Source of the DNA: Magnetospirillum gryphiswaldense MSR-1 v2
GTDB taxonomy: Bacteria > Pseudomonadota > Alphaproteobacteria > Rhodospirillales > Magnetospirillaceae
NCBI RefSeq assembly: GCF_000513295.1
Contig: NC_023065.1
Location: 2,092,501 to 2,156,500 of the forward strand
Direction: 5' to 3'
Length of the DNA: 64,000 bases
Part shown: positions 45,783-56,373 of the stretch, piece after piece
How the letters are laid out: every line of letters begins with the position of its first letter
Numbering within the stretch: position 1 is the stretch's first letter
The notes under the pieces: model-generated
The model's input: only the letters and a program-made list of their open reading frames with translations
Databases searched by the model: none
Told to the model about the DNA's origin: nothing
Position numbers and translations under genes: made by a program

Positions 45783-47489
45783 ATGGCTTACAAAATCGAG
45801 CGCAAGGCCTATGCCGCCATGTTCGGGCCGACCATCGGCGACCGCGTGCGCCTGGGCGACACCAACCTTTTGATCGAGGTGGAGCAGGATTTCACCATCT
45901 ATGGCGAGGAAGTCAAATTCGGCGGCGGCAAGGTCATCCGCGACGGCATGGGCCAGTCGCAGGCGTCGCGCGCCCAAGGGGCGGTGGACACCGTCATCAC
46001 CAACGCCCTGATCCTCGACCATTGGGGCATCGTCAAGGCCGATATCGGCCTGAAGGACGGGCGCATCCATGCCATCGGCAAGGCCGGCAACCCCGATATC
46101 CAGCCCGGCGTCACCATCATCGTCGGACCGGGGACCGAGGTGATCGCCGGTGAAGGCCGCATCGTCACCGCCGGCGGCATCGACGCCCACATCCATTTCA
46201 TCTGCCCGCAACAGGCCGACGACGCGCTTTATTCCGGCGTGACCACGCTTCTGGGCGGCGGCACCGGCCCGGCGGAAGGCACCAACGCCACCACCTGCAC
46301 TCCCGGCCCCTGGCATCTGGGCCGCATGCTGCAAGCCGCCGAAGGCCTGCCGGTCAATATCGGCTTTTTCGGCAAGGGCAACGCCACCCAGCCGCAAGCC
46401 CTGGTGGAGATGATCGAAGGCGGCGCCTGCGGCCTGAAGCTGCATGAAGACTGGGGCACCACGCCTGCGGCCATCGATGCCTGCCTGTCGGTGGCGGACG
46501 AATACGACGTGCAGGTGGCCATCCACACCGACACCTTGAACGAATCGGGCTTCGTCGAAAACACCGTCGCCGCCTTCAAGGGCCGTACCATCCACGCCTT
46601 CCACACCGAAGGCGCCGGCGGCGGCCATGCCCCCGACATCCTCAAGCTGTGCGGTGTGGACAACGTGTTGCCGTCGTCGACCAACCCGACCATGCCATTC
46701 ACCATCAACACGGTGGACGAGCATCTGGACATGCTGATGGTCTGCCATCACCTGGATGCCCGCATCGCCGAGGACGTGGCCTTCGCCGAAAGCCGCATTC
46801 GGCGTGAAACCATCGCCGCCGAGGATATCCTGCACGATATGGGCGCCATGAGCATGATGAGCTCGGACAGCCAGGCCATGGGCCGCATCGGCGAGGTCAT
46901 CACCCGCACCTGGCAGACCGCCCACAAGATGAAGGCGCAGCGGGGCAACCTGCCCGGCGAAAACGGCAACGACAACACCCGCGCCAAACGCTACATCGCC
47001 AAATACACCATCAACCCGGCCATCACCCATGGCATCGCTGCTCATGTGGGCAGCGTCGAGGTGGGCAAGCTGGCCGATCTGGTCATTTGGAAGCCGGCCT
47101 TTTTCGGCGTCAAACCCGATCTGGTGCTGAAATGCGGCTCTATCGCCGCCGCCCTGATGGGCGACCCCAATGCCAGCATCCCGACACCGCAGCCGGTGCA
47201 TTACCGCCCCATGTTCGCCGGTTTCGGCCGCGCCCTTCAGGCCAGTTCGGTGACCTTCGTCAGTCAGGCGGCGACGCAACGGGACATCGGCCGCCGGCTG
47301 GGCCTCAACCGTGCCCTATTGGCGGTGACCGGCACTCGCGGCTTGGGCAAGTCGGCCATGATCCACAACAATGCCTGCCCGGATATCCAGGTCGACCCGG
47401 AAACCTATGAGGTGCGCGCCGACGGTGAATTGCTGACCTGCGAACCGGCGGCGGAACTGCCGTTGGCACAACGGTATTTCCTGTTCTGA
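45783..47489 (+). CDS. ureC: Urease alpha (catalytic) subunit
   Basis: 568 residues. The nickel-site residues align with Klebsiella urease: His136 and His138 in DAHIHFI, carbamylated Lys219 in GLKLHEDWG, further His in [10 protein letters not shown] and [12 protein letters not shown], and flap residues Cys321-His322 in MVCHHLD. It hydrolyses urea to ammonia and carbamate in the cytoplasm. [15 protein letters not shown] near the N-terminus is standard. The last base of its stop is the first base of the ureE ATG. Confidence 0.98.
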   Translation: MAYKIERKAYAAMFGPTIGDRVRLGDTNLLIEVEQDFTIYGEEVKFGGGKVIRDGMGQSQASRAQGAVDTVITNALILDHWGIVKADIGLKDGRIHAIGKAGNPDIQPGVTIIVGPGTEVIAGEGRIVTAGGIDAHIHFICPQQADDALYSGVTTLLGGGTGPAEGTNATTCTPGPWHLGRMLQAAEGLPVNIGFFGKGNATQPQALVEMIEGGACGLKLHEDWGTTPAAIDACLSVADEYDVQVAIHTDTLNESGFVENTVAAFKGRTIHAFHTEGAGGGHAPDILKLCGVDNVLPSSTNPTMPFTINTVDEHLDMLMVCHHLDARIAEDVAFAESRIRRETIAAEDILHDMGAMSMMSSDSQAMGRIGEVITRTWQTAHKMKAQRGNLPGENGNDNTRAKRYIAKYTINPAITHGIAAHVGSVEVGKLADLVIWKPAFFGVKPDLVLKCGSIAAALMGDPNASIPTPQPVHYRPMFAGFGRALQASSVTFVSQAATQRDIGRRLGLNRALLAVTGTRGLGKSAMIHNNACPDIQVDPETYEVRADGELLTCEPAAELPLAQRYFLF

Positions 47490-47968
47490 TGACCCGCGCC
47501 GTCGCCCTACACCCTGCCGGCACATGGCCCCGATCGACGGAAGCCGGCACCGTCACCCTGGCCGCCGCCGACCGCCACCGCCGCCGGGTCATGCTGACCG
47601 GCGACGACGGCGCCCCCTTCCTGCTGGATTTGCCGCGTGCCCAACAGATGAAGGATGGCGACGGGCTGGAACTGGACATCGGCGGCTTCATCCGGGTGGT
47701 GGCGGCGCCCGAGGAGGTGATCGATATTTCCTGCCGTACCGAGGCGGAACTGGCCCGCATCTCCTGGCATATCGGCAACCGCCATGTGCCGGTGCAGATC
47801 TTGCCCAATCGGGTCTTGCGGGTGGGCATGGACCACGTACTGATGACCCTGCTGGACGGCCAAGGCGTGCAGGCGTGGCGACGGCGGGCGCCGTTTCAGC
47901 CGGAACCGGGGGCCTATGACCCGCATGGCCTGATCGACGCCCCCGCACCCGTGGTGCGGCGGGCATGA
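47489..47968 (+). CDS. ureE: Urease accessory nickel metallochaperone UreE
   Basis: 159 residues. The peptide-binding N-domain and the metal-binding C-domain are seen (LRVVAAPEEVIDI-like strand, ELARISWHIGNRHVP with the conserved His, VLRVGMDHVL). There is no long His-rich tail, so nickel storage capacity is probably small. UreE delivers nickel to UreG. Start and stop overlap ureC (TGATG) and ureF (ATGA). Confidence 0.94.
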   Translation: MTRAVALHPAGTWPRSTEAGTVTLAAADRHRRRVMLTGDDGAPFLLDLPRAQQMKDGDGLELDIGGFIRVVAAPEEVIDISCRTEAELARISWHIGNRHVPVQILPNRVLRVGMDHVLMTLLDGQGVQAWRRRAPFQPEPGAYDPHGLIDAPAPVVRRA

Positions 47969-48642
47969 ACGCCCTGTTGCGCCTGATGACTTGGTTGTCG
48001 CCGGCCTTTCCGGTGGGCGGCTTCAGCTATTCACACGGTCTGGAGCGGGCGGTGGAAGCCGGGCTGGTCACCGATCGAGACAGTCTGATCCGATGGGTGG
48101 AAACCGTTCTGCGTCATGGTTCTGGGCGGGCCGATGCTGGCTTGCTGCTGGAAGCCATGCGCGCCCATGCTGACACCGAGCGCCTGGACCGCTTGGTGGA
48201 CCTGGCCGATGCCCTGCGCGGCTCGGCGGAACTGGCGCTGGAATCCTCGGCGCAAGGCACCGCCTTTGTCGCCACCATCGCCGCCGCCTGGCCCGATCCC
48301 TGGCTGGACCAATGGCGCGTCCGGTTGAAACAGAGGAACCGGCAGCCGGCCTATGCGGTGGCGGTGGGCGTTATCGCCGCCCGCACTGAAATCGCCGAGA
48401 CGGACGCTTTGCTGGCCACCTTGCAGGCTTTCGCTGCCACTTTGGTCTCGGCGGCCATCCGGCTGGTGCCCCTGGGCCAGACCGACGGGCAGAAGGCCAT
48501 GGCGGCGCTGGAACCGGTGATCGAACAGGCCGTACACTTGGCCCTAACCCGTCCGTTTTGCGATCTGGGCAGCGCCACCGCCATGGTCGATTGGTGCAGC
48601 CTGACCCACGAAACCCAATATACGAGGTTGTTCAGATCATGA
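47965..48642 (+). CDS. ureF: Urease accessory protein UreF
   Basis: 225 residues, all-helical. The N-terminal [21 protein letters not shown] is the UreF hallmark (quoted in part), followed by [21 protein letters not shown] and the C-terminal [15 protein letters not shown]. UreF bridges UreD and UreG in the activation complex. It overlaps ureE by 4 nt and ureG by 4 nt. Confidence 0.95.
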   Translation: MNALLRLMTWLSPAFPVGGFSYSHGLERAVEAGLVTDRDSLIRWVETVLRHGSGRADAGLLLEAMRAHADTERLDRLVDLADALRGSAELALESSAQGTAFVATIAAAWPDPWLDQWRVRLKQRNRQPAYAVAVGVIAARTEIAETDALLATLQAFAATLVSAAIRLVPLGQTDGQKAMAALEPVIEQAVHLALTRPFCDLGSATAMVDWCSLTHETQYTRLFRS

Positions 48643-49256
48643 GCGCATTTCGCGTCGGCATCGGCGGGCCGGTGGGCTCGGGCAAGACCGCCCTGACCCT
48701 GGCCCTGTGCCTGCATTTTCGCGATCATTACGACATCGCCGCCATCACCAACGACGTTTACACCCGTGAGGATTGCGAGTTCCTGACCAGGAACGGGGCG
48801 CTGCCGCCCGACCGCATCCTGGGGGTGGAAACCGGCGGCTGCCCGCATACCGCCATCCGCGAGGACGCCTCCATCAATCTGGCGGCGGTGGATGAAATGC
48901 ACGACCGCCATCCCGGTCTGGAATTGCTGCTGATCGAATCGGGCGGCGACAATTTGACCGCCACCTTCAGCCCGGAACTGGCCGACATCACCCTTTACGT
49001 CATCGACGTGGCGGCAGGCGACAAGCTGCCCAGGAAGGGCGGCCCCGGCATCACCCGCTCTGACCTGCTGATCATCAACAAGACCGATCTGGCACCGCTG
49101 GTCGGCGCCAGCCTGGAGGTGATGGACCGCGACAGCCGCAAGATGCGGGGCGAGCGGCCCTTCGTCTTTTCCAACATGAAGACCGGCGCCGGTCTGGCCG
49201 AGATCGCCGCCTTCATCGTCAAGGCCGGGGGATTACGGACTACACCGACCGCGTGA
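48639..49256 (+). CDS. ureG: Urease accessory GTPase UreG
   Basis: 205 residues. P-loop [11 protein letters not shown], nickel-binding region [15 protein letters not shown] with the CPH motif, switch [13 protein letters not shown] and base-specificity NKTDL are all present. UreG is the SIMIBI GTPase that powers nickel insertion. It closes the urt-ure cluster; its final 17 nt overlap the convergent NAD synthase gene, so no terminator separates them. Confidence 0.98.
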   Translation: MSAFRVGIGGPVGSGKTALTLALCLHFRDHYDIAAITNDVYTREDCEFLTRNGALPPDRILGVETGGCPHTAIREDASINLAAVDEMHDRHPGLELLLIESGGDNLTATFSPELADITLYVIDVAAGDKLPRKGGPGITRSDLLIINKTDLAPLVGASLEVMDRDSRKMRGERPFVFSNMKTGAGLAEIAAFIVKAGGLRTTPTA

Positions 49257-50898
49257 ACCCGTTGGTGATCGGGTAACGGCGGTCCTTACCGAAGGAGCGT
49301 CCGGTGATCTTGACGCCGGGGGGCGCTTGGCGGCGCTTGTATTCGGCCCGGTCCAGCATGCGCCAGATCCGGCGCACCATGGCGTCGTCATAGCCTTTGG
49401 CCGCCGTCGCCTCGACACTCAACTCGCCTTCGATCAGACAGGACAGGATGCCGTCCAGCACGTCATAAGGCGGCAAGGTGTCCTGATCCGTCTGGTCCGG
49501 CTTCAGTTCCGCCGAGGGCGGCTTGGTGATGACCCGCTCGGGCATCACCGGACCGTTGGGACCAAGGGCGCCGGCGGGGAAATTGCCGTTACGCCAACGG
49601 CAGACGGCGAAGACCGCCGTTTTATAGACGTCCTTCAGCACCGCATAGCCGCCACACATGTCACCGTAAAGGGTGGCATAGCCGGTGCTCATCTCCGACT
49701 TGTTGCCAGTGGACAGCACCATGGGGCCGAACTTGTTGGACAGCGCCATCAAGGTCACACCACGGGCCCGCGATTGCAGGTTTTCCTCGGTGATGTCGGC
49801 ATTGGTGCCGGCGAAATGCGGCGCCAGCATGTGGTCGAAGGCGCCCATGGCCGGGCCGATATTGATATTGTCCAAACGGCAGCCCAGCATGGCGGCCACA
49901 CCCGCCGCGTCGTCCAGGCTTTCCTGGCTGGTATAAGGCGACGGCATCATCACGCACCACACCTTGTCGGCGCCGAGGGCATCGGCGGCCACCGCCGCCG
50001 CCAGGGCCGAATCGATGCCACCCGACAACCCCAGCACCACGCCGGGAAAGCCGTTCTTGCCGACATAATCACGCAGGCCCAGGACCATGGCCTGATACAG
50101 ATCCTCGTCGCGTTCCGGTATGGGGGCGATGGGGCCGGCGACGCTCCAAGTACCGTCCTGCTTATGCCAGCGGGTGGTGACCACCTGCTCGGCCCAGGCG
50201 GGCAGCCGGACCGTGACCTCACCCTTGGCATCCAGCGCGAACGAGGCGCCGTCGAACACCAATTCGTCCTGACCGCCCAACTGGTTGACGTAAATCAGCG
50301 GCAGGCCGGTTTCCGCCACCCGTTCCTTGGCCCGGGACAGACGCACGCCCACCTTGTCCAGCTCGAACGGCGAGCCGTTGGGCACCACCAGGATTTCGGC
50401 GCCGCATTCGGCCAGGGTCTCGGCCACGTCCGAATACCACATGTCCTCGCACACCAGCACGCCCAGGCGCACGCCCCGGAACTGGATGGGGCCGGGCACC
50501 GGACCGGGGGCGAAGACGCGGGCTTCGTCGAAGACGCCGTAATTGGGCAGGTGATGCTTCAACCGGCTGGCGGCGACGCGGCCATGGTCCAACAGCAGGG
50601 CGGCGTTGTGCAGACGTCCCGCCACCCGCCACGGCGCGCCGACCAGGATGGCCGGGCCGGTATCGGCGGTATCGGCGGCCAAGTCTTCCACCGCCTGTTC
50701 GATGGCATCGAGAAAGGCCGATTTCAGCACCAGATCCTCGGGCGGATAGCCCGACACCACCAGCTCGGGGAACACCACCAATTGGGCGCCGTCGGCAGCG
50801 GCCTGGGCCCGGGCGGCGCGGATGCGGGCGACATTGCCGGCGACGTCGCCGACCACCGGATTGATCTGGGCAAAAGCAATGGACAAGCTGTCGGACAT
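49240..50898 (-). CDS. nadE: Glutamine-dependent NAD(+) synthase
   Basis: 552 residues. The N-terminal nitrilase-type glutaminase has Glu in [11 protein letters not shown], Lys in [11 protein letters not shown] and Cys in [10 protein letters not shown]. The C-terminal synthetase has the ATP pyrophosphatase loop [14 protein letters not shown] and [18 protein letters not shown] (quoted as the family's NAD-site region). It amidates nicotinate adenine dinucleotide with glutamine-derived ammonia. The start at 50898 ([14 protein letters not shown]) matches the family; the frame is open to 50958. Confidence 0.96.
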   Translation of the reverse strand: MSDSLSIAFAQINPVVGDVAGNVARIRAARAQAAADGAQLVVFPELVVSGYPPEDLVLKSAFLDAIEQAVEDLAADTADTGPAILVGAPWRVAGRLHNAALLLDHGRVAASRLKHHLPNYGVFDEARVFAPGPVPGPIQFRGVRLGVLVCEDMWYSDVAETLAECGAEILVVPNGSPFELDKVGVRLSRAKERVAETGLPLIYVNQLGGQDELVFDGASFALDAKGEVTVRLPAWAEQVVTTRWHKQDGTWSVAGPIAPIPERDEDLYQAMVLGLRDYVGKNGFPGVVLGLSGGIDSALAAAVAADALGADKVWCVMMPSPYTSQESLDDAAGVAAMLGCRLDNINIGPAMGAFDHMLAPHFAGTNADITEENLQSRARGVTLMALSNKFGPMVLSTGNKSEMSTGYATLYGDMCGGYAVLKDVYKTAVFAVCRWRNGNFPAGALGPNGPVMPERVITKPPSAELKPDQTDQDTLPPYDVLDGILSCLIEGELSVEATAAKGYDDAMVRRIWRMLDRAEYKRRQAPPGVKITGRSFGKDRRYPITNGFTRSV

Positions 50899-50995
50899 GG
50901 AAACGCACCCGTGAAAAACCCAAGCGGCGAGCCTATGGCCCGGTGCCGGATGTGTCAATTCCTGCTAATCTTCATGGATAAACAGGAGGACGGTC

Positions 50996-51775
50996 ATGAG
51001 CAGCAACGAAGCCCCTGCCGGCGCCAAGGCCTGCGAAGCCATCGCCAACACCATGATCGGCCATTTCACCACCCGCCTGGAAGTCGAGGCGGCCAAGCGC
51101 GGCGCCCTGTCCGCCGCCGATATCCGCCAATTGGCGGAAAGCTTCATGGAAATCGAGTTCACCCGTTTCCAATCCACCTATCGGCGGTCCTACGACACCT
51201 GCTCGGCCACGCGCGAGGCCAAGCAATGGGAAAGCACGCGCAAACGCCCGTTCGACCGCGTGTTGATGAAGTCGTTCGCCCATCTGTTCCCGCCGCGCCA
51301 GGGCGACGACGGCGGCCAGGGGCTGTTGTCGCGCCGGGTCATTCCTGGCTTCAACCTGGCCATCGACAAGATGATCGGCCCCGCCCTTTACGAGCAATGC
51401 CAGCGCAAATCCCAGGCCATCCTGGACCGCCACCGGGCCAACAGCGGCCATGACTGGGACGCCATCCACGCCGACCCGGAAACCCACGCCTTGACCAACG
51501 ACGTGTTGATCGTGGTCGCCCATTACTTCGCCAATTTCCAGCGCCGGCGCGAATGGTTTTTGGCCCTGGTCAATTCCCATCTGGCCAAGGCCGGACCAGA
51601 AGCCGCCGATACCCATTGGCAACTGACCGAACACGGCTTCGCCGAGTTGATGCGCGCCTTGTTCGCCGATCTGCGAGCTGCCCTGATCGCCTCGCCCCTG
51701 GTCTTGCGTCGCCGCTACGGCGACCACACGGTGGAAACGGTGGAAGCGTTCCTGCAACGGCTGGAACGGGAATGA
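50996..51775 (+). CDS. Conserved hypothetical protein, function unknown
   Basis: 259 residues, soluble and predicted helical. A central basic and aromatic region (FTRFQSTYRRSYDTCS, RPFDRVLMKSFAHLFP) and VIPGFNLAIDKMIGP stand out; the C-terminal half ends in a coiled-coil-like segment (VETVEAFLQRLERE). I recognise no domain, signal peptide or transmembrane helix. GGAGG lies 7-11 nt upstream of the ATG and codon use is native, so the gene is credible. It is divergent from nadE, 97 bp away. Confidence 0.75.
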   Translation: MSSNEAPAGAKACEAIANTMIGHFTTRLEVEAAKRGALSAADIRQLAESFMEIEFTRFQSTYRRSYDTCSATREAKQWESTRKRPFDRVLMKSFAHLFPPRQGDDGGQGLLSRRVIPGFNLAIDKMIGPALYEQCQRKSQAILDRHRANSGHDWDAIHADPETHALTNDVLIVVAHYFANFQRRREWFLALVNSHLAKAGPEAADTHWQLTEHGFAELMRALFADLRAALIASPLVLRRRYGDHTVETVEAFLQRLERE

Positions 51776-51814
51776 TGGCCCGTGCCGTCTGCGGCGATGC
51801 CGTCACGGGTACAA

Positions 51815-51877
51815 GCAACCAGCCGTAACACGGATAAACACGGATGCCGCTGCGCGGCTACACGGATAGACACGGAT
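51815..51877. repeat. Interspersed palindromic element, single copy (CACGGAT family)
   Basis: The 63-bp unit contains four CACGGAT heptamers around a central GCCGC-TGC-GCGGC hairpin (51846-51858). Its reverse complement matches 12878-12940 at 56 of 63 positions. It sits in the 125-bp gap between the hypothetical gene at 50996 and the convergent ParA gene. Confidence 0.85.
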
Positions 51878-51900
51878 TTTCGGATGGCCGCTGGCGCGGA

Positions 51901-53007
51901 TCAGAACGGAAAGCGGAAATAGGCGCCGGCGGCGGCAAAGCCCAATATCGCCCCCAGCAGCACCAGCCCCAGAGCAACCCCGATCTTCCAGCCGGCACCG
52001 GGACCGATGATGGCCTGGGCCATTTCGGGGGCATCGGTCCAACCGGGCTCGGGCGATTCCCCCGGCTCGGGGATGGCCAGCTTCGACCGCCGGCCGTTCA
52101 GCTCCGCCGACCACACCGCCAGCTTGTCGGCGGCGGTTTCGTGTTCCAGCGCTTCGGCCAGCCGGGCATCCTCGGGGGCGCCGCTCATGTGCAGGACACG
52201 GGTCAGCAGCAATTGCGCCAGCCGCAGATAGGCACGCGACGGCGGCGATTGCGGCGCCATGGACACCACCGGCAAGTCGCGCGCCGCCGCCTCGATCACC
52301 ACGTTGTCGCGTGGCACCAGCACCGGCATCACCCGCGGGCCGAATTCGGCGATGATGTCCTCGGTCAGGCGCTGGGTCAGCGGCCCGTCCTCGGTCATGT
52401 TCAGCACGATGTTGATGGTGTGCAGATCGTGGTTATAGCTGGAGCGCACCCGGTTGACGTTCCACCACGCCTTGTGCAGGCCATCCAAGGCATGCGGGCT
52501 GGGCATCACCGGCATCACCACCACGTCGGCGGCGACCAGGGCGTTGACCGAGACGATACCCGGCGCCGGCGGACAGTCGATGACCAGGATATCAACGTTG
52601 GCGGGCAGCTTTTCCAGCGCCTTGCCCAGAATGCCCTGACATTCCGGCTGTAACGCCAGTTCGATGTCGGCCCAGGCCAATTCATCCGAGCCGCCGATCA
52701 AACGCAAATTCTCGTAATCGGTCTTCTTCAGGCATTCATCCGCCGGGGCACGCCCGGTCAGCAATTGATAGGCCCCGGTCGAGATAGGCGGCGTCACCCC
52801 CACATTGGTGGTGGCGTTGCTTTGGCTGTCCAGGTCCAGCAGCACCACCCGCTTGCCCAAGGCGGCCATGCACACCGCCAGGTTGACGCTGGTGGTGGTC
52901 TTGCCGACACCGCCTTTCTGATTGAAGACGGTGATGATGGTCGGCTTGGCGGCGGGCTTGCCGACGGGGTTGTCGGTCGACTGGTCGGCGGCTTCTTGTT
53001 CGGCCAT
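51901..53007 (-). CDS. Orphan ParA-family ATPase with C-terminal membrane segment
   Basis: 368 residues. The deviant Walker A NQKGGVGKTTT (Lys31 signature, Lys36 P-loop), Walker A' LLDLDSQSNAT and Walker B VIDCPPAPG define a ParA/Soj-type ATPase. Beyond the roughly 260-residue ATPase is a linker and a hydrophobic helix at about 339-362 (IGVALGLVLLGAILGF), an unusual tail anchor. There is no parB or parS nearby, so it probably positions something other than the chromosome. The start at 53007 excludes a longer frame to 53055 that lacks a Shine-Dalgarno. It is divergent from the LdtR-like regulator. Confidence 0.88.
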   Translation of the reverse strand: MAEQEAADQSTDNPVGKPAAKPTIITVFNQKGGVGKTTTSVNLAVCMAALGKRVVLLDLDSQSNATTNVGVTPPISTGAYQLLTGRAPADECLKKTDYENLRLIGGSDELAWADIELALQPECQGILGKALEKLPANVDILVIDCPPAPGIVSVNALVAADVVVMPVMPSPHALDGLHKAWWNVNRVRSSYNHDLHTINIVLNMTEDGPLTQRLTEDIIAEFGPRVMPVLVPRDNVVIEAAARDLPVVSMAPQSPPSRAYLRLAQLLLTRVLHMSGAPEDARLAEALEHETAADKLAVWSAELNGRRSKLAIPEPGESPEPGWTDAPEMAQAIIGPGAGWKIGVALGLVLLGAILGFAAAGAYFRFPF

Positions 53008-53093
53008 AAAGACTGCGTCCCCAAGACATGCGATGGCAGCACAATACAATCCCAAACCAGACTGGGAAATACTCCAGATAGGAAAAAACCCTG

Positions 53094-53122
53094 TTGGCGG
53101 TGAGATTGGTTACACATATACT
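53094..53122 (+). promoter_or_regulatory. Sigma-70-type promoter of the LdtR-like gene, probably leaderless
   Basis: TTGGCG (53094-53099) and TATACT (53117-53122) are 17 bp apart. A start of transcription 6-8 bp after the -10 element coincides with the ATG at 53131, and no Shine-Dalgarno is visible, so the mRNA may lack a 5' leader. Confidence 0.6.
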
Positions 53123-53130
53123 GCCGCGCC

Positions 53131-53592
53131 ATGACCAAGCCGTATTTTGAAATCATCCGCCTGATCGAACGCCTGCACCGTCACTTCCTCGACGTGCTGC
53201 GGTCGGAACTGCGCCGCTTGGGCATCGAGGACATCAACGCCGTCCAGGCCTTGCTGTTGTACAATATCGGCGAGAACGAGGTGGTGATCCGCGACCTCAA
53301 GGATCGCGGCTATTACCAGGGCTCGAACGTGTCCTACAACATCAAGGCGCTGACGGAATACGGCTACCTGACCCAGGAACGCTCGGCCCACGACCGCCGC
53401 TCGGTACGGCTGAAGCTGACCGACAAGGGGCTGGACCTGTGCAACGCCGTACGCACCTTGCAAGACGACCTGTCGGCGGTGTTCGGCGACGAGGATTCGG
53501 CCAAGGCCCTGCAAGGCACCGTCGACACCATGCTGCGGCTGGAACGCACCTGGGGCGATTTCGTCCATTACGGTCGCCCGCGCGTCGTCTGA
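53131..53592 (+). CDS. MarR-type winged-helix regulator, LdtR-like
   Basis: 153 residues. The pattern RLHRHFLDVLRSEL, INAVQALLLYNIG, GYYQGSNVSYNIKAL and SAHDRRSVRLKLTDKG closely follows the LdtR group of alphaproteobacteria, which controls L,D-transpeptidase and cell-envelope genes and responds to small molecules. GSNVSYN lies in the recognition helix. No transpeptidase gene is adjacent. It is divergent from the membrane-anchored ParA and followed by a terminator ahead of purB. Its identity as LdtR orthologue is by recollected family pattern, not by search. Confidence 0.85.
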   Translation: MTKPYFEIIRLIERLHRHFLDVLRSELRRLGIEDINAVQALLLYNIGENEVVIRDLKDRGYYQGSNVSYNIKALTEYGYLTQERSAHDRRSVRLKLTDKGLDLCNAVRTLQDDLSAVFGDEDSAKALQGTVDTMLRLERTWGDFVHYGRPRVV

Positions 53593-53621
53593 TGCGCCCC
53601 TGAAATCAGCGTCTGTTTTCA

Positions 53622-53651
53622 CCGTCGCCTTTGCAAGGCGGGCGGTTTTTT
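53622..53651 (+). terminator. Rho-independent terminator after the LdtR-like gene
   Basis: CCGTCGCCTT pairs with AAGGCGGGCGG (one bulge, one wobble) around TGC and runs into TTTTTTG. It separates the regulator from purB. Confidence 0.78.
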
Positions 53652-53702
53652 GCCATAACCCCCACTCTTCGTCCGCGCGCCAGCAAGAACCGAGGCCCGA
53701 TC

Positions 53703-55040
<1,338 letters not shown>

Positions 55041-55077
55041 AAACAAAAAGACCCGCCGGAGATCACTCCGGCGGGTC
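55041..55077. terminator. Bidirectional terminator between purB and DUF1476 gene
   Basis: GACCCGCCGGAG (55050-55061) pairs perfectly with CTCCGGCGGGTC (55066-55077) around ATCA. The minus strand continues TTTTTGTTTTT, ideal for the DUF1476 gene; the plus side has TTGACCTTTTC. Confidence 0.9.
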
Positions 55078-55103
55078 TTGACCTTTTCAGCGGCTGAAGA
55101 AAC

Positions 55104-55430
55104 TCAGCGCTTCAATTCGGCGGTCAACTGGGCGGCGGCCAAGTCGCGGCAGCGATCCACTTCCTTCTTGAACAGGCGATCCTCGATCTGGACGCCCTTT
55201 TCCGCCAGATCGCGGGCGACCTTGTGGGTGGCATCATGGTCGGGTTCGGTGAACTCGGCATCGACCACGGTCAGGGCATAGGCCTTGGCGGCATCGCCGG
55301 TGATGCCCATCTGTTCCGCAGCCCACAGGCCAAGCAGCTTGTCACGGCGCACATTCACCTTGAACTGCATTTCCTGATCAAGCTTGAACTTGGCTTCGAA
55401 AGCCTTTTCGCGATCGTCGAAGGTGGTCAT
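55104..55430 (-). CDS. DUF1476 protein, F1-ATPase inhibitor zeta-type subunit
   Basis: 108 residues. MTTFDDREKAFEAKF, LDQEMQFKVNVRRDKLLGLWAAE (quoted in part) and GITGDAAKAYA are the family signature. In Paracoccus and relatives this protein (zeta) binds the F1-ATPase through its N-terminal segment and blocks ATP hydrolysis. The family is nearly restricted to alphaproteobacteria, which supports the taxonomic placement. The ATG at 55430 is the family start; the longer frame to 55457 is not. Convergent with purB. Confidence 0.92.
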   Translation of the reverse strand: MTTFDDREKAFEAKFKLDQEMQFKVNVRRDKLLGLWAAEQMGITGDAAKAYALTVVDAEFTEPDHDATHKVARDLAEKGVQIEDRLFKKEVDRCRDLAAAQLTAELKR

Positions 55431-55548
55431 GACAGGCGACTTCCCTTGATGCCCCACTTACTTTGGAAGTGGTTGTCGTTTGAATCCTTTGCCAGAGCGG
55501 CGAACGTGTTATAGCCGTCATTTCTTCGCCCCGAAACCGGATTTTCGC

Positions 55549-56289
55549 ATGTGCACCTTGGTTTTGTCACGCCGCCCCGGTCATGACTGGCCGATCCTGA
55601 TCGCCGCCAATCGCGATGAAATGGCCGGACGCCCCTGGAAAGCCCCGGCCCGCCACTGGCCCGACCGCCCGGAAGTGACCGCCGGCCTGGATGAGTTGGC
55701 GCAAGGATCGTGGCTGGGGATGAACGACCATGGCGTTGTCGCCGCCATCTTGAACCGGGTCGGCACCCTTGGTCCGGCCCCAGGCAAACGGTCGCGCGGC
55801 GAATTGGTGCTGGACGCCCTCGACCACGCCGATGCCGATCAGGCGGCCCAGGCGTTGGCCGATCTGGACGGACGGGCATGGCGCCCCTTCAACATGATCG
55901 TCGCCGACAACCGCGACGCTTTCTGGGCCAAATCCGACGGCACCGGATTGGTCCACATCAACACCATTCCCCCCGGCCTGCACATGATCTCGGCCATGGA
56001 CCTGGACGACAGCGCCAGCCCGCGTCTGGCCGCCTATCTGCCCCGCTTCCGTGCCGCCCCCCTGCCCGACCCCGACCATGGCGACTGGCAGGCCTGGCAG
56101 GCGCTGATGGCCGATGGCGGCGCAGGCTCGGACACCGAGGAAACCGCCGCCATGTGCTTCCTGCGCCCCAGCGGCTTCGGCACCGTGTCGTCGTCGCTGA
56201 TCGCCCTGCCCGGCATGAACAGCGAACAAAAACCCTTGTGGCTGTTCGCTCCGGGACCACCGGACAAAAGTTTATATTCGATAACTTAG
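55549..56289 (+). CDS. NRDE (TANGO2-like) family protein
   Basis: 246 residues. The N-terminal MCTLVLSRRPGHDWPILIAANRDE contains Cys2, the presumed N-terminal nucleophile of this Ntn-hydrolase-like family, and the NRDE motif that names it; WLGMNDHGVVAAILNR also matches. Eukaryotic TANGO2 relatives are linked to heme or lipid trafficking, but the bacterial role is unresolved. The ATG at 55549 is fixed by the motif position. It stands alone between the divergent DUF1476 gene and the chemoreceptor. Confidence 0.9.
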   Translation: MCTLVLSRRPGHDWPILIAANRDEMAGRPWKAPARHWPDRPEVTAGLDELAQGSWLGMNDHGVVAAILNRVGTLGPAPGKRSRGELVLDALDHADADQAAQALADLDGRAWRPFNMIVADNRDAFWAKSDGTGLVHINTIPPGLHMISAMDLDDSASPRLAAYLPRFRAAPLPDPDHGDWQAWQALMADGGAGSDTEETAAMCFLRPSGFGTVSSSLIALPGMNSEQKPLWLFAPGPPDKSLYSIT

Positions 56290-56373
56290 ACGTTCGTATT
56301 ATGTTGTTATGCACAGGCCATTGGTGTTAGCCATCCTGCGCTAGTGGGACAAGCAATCGGGAAAATCCTTCTG

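Noticed and set aside
45756-47279. A 507-codon open frame on the minus strand opposite ureC
   Set aside because: Antisense shadow of ureC; composition is Gly/His/Asp-rich and has no domain.
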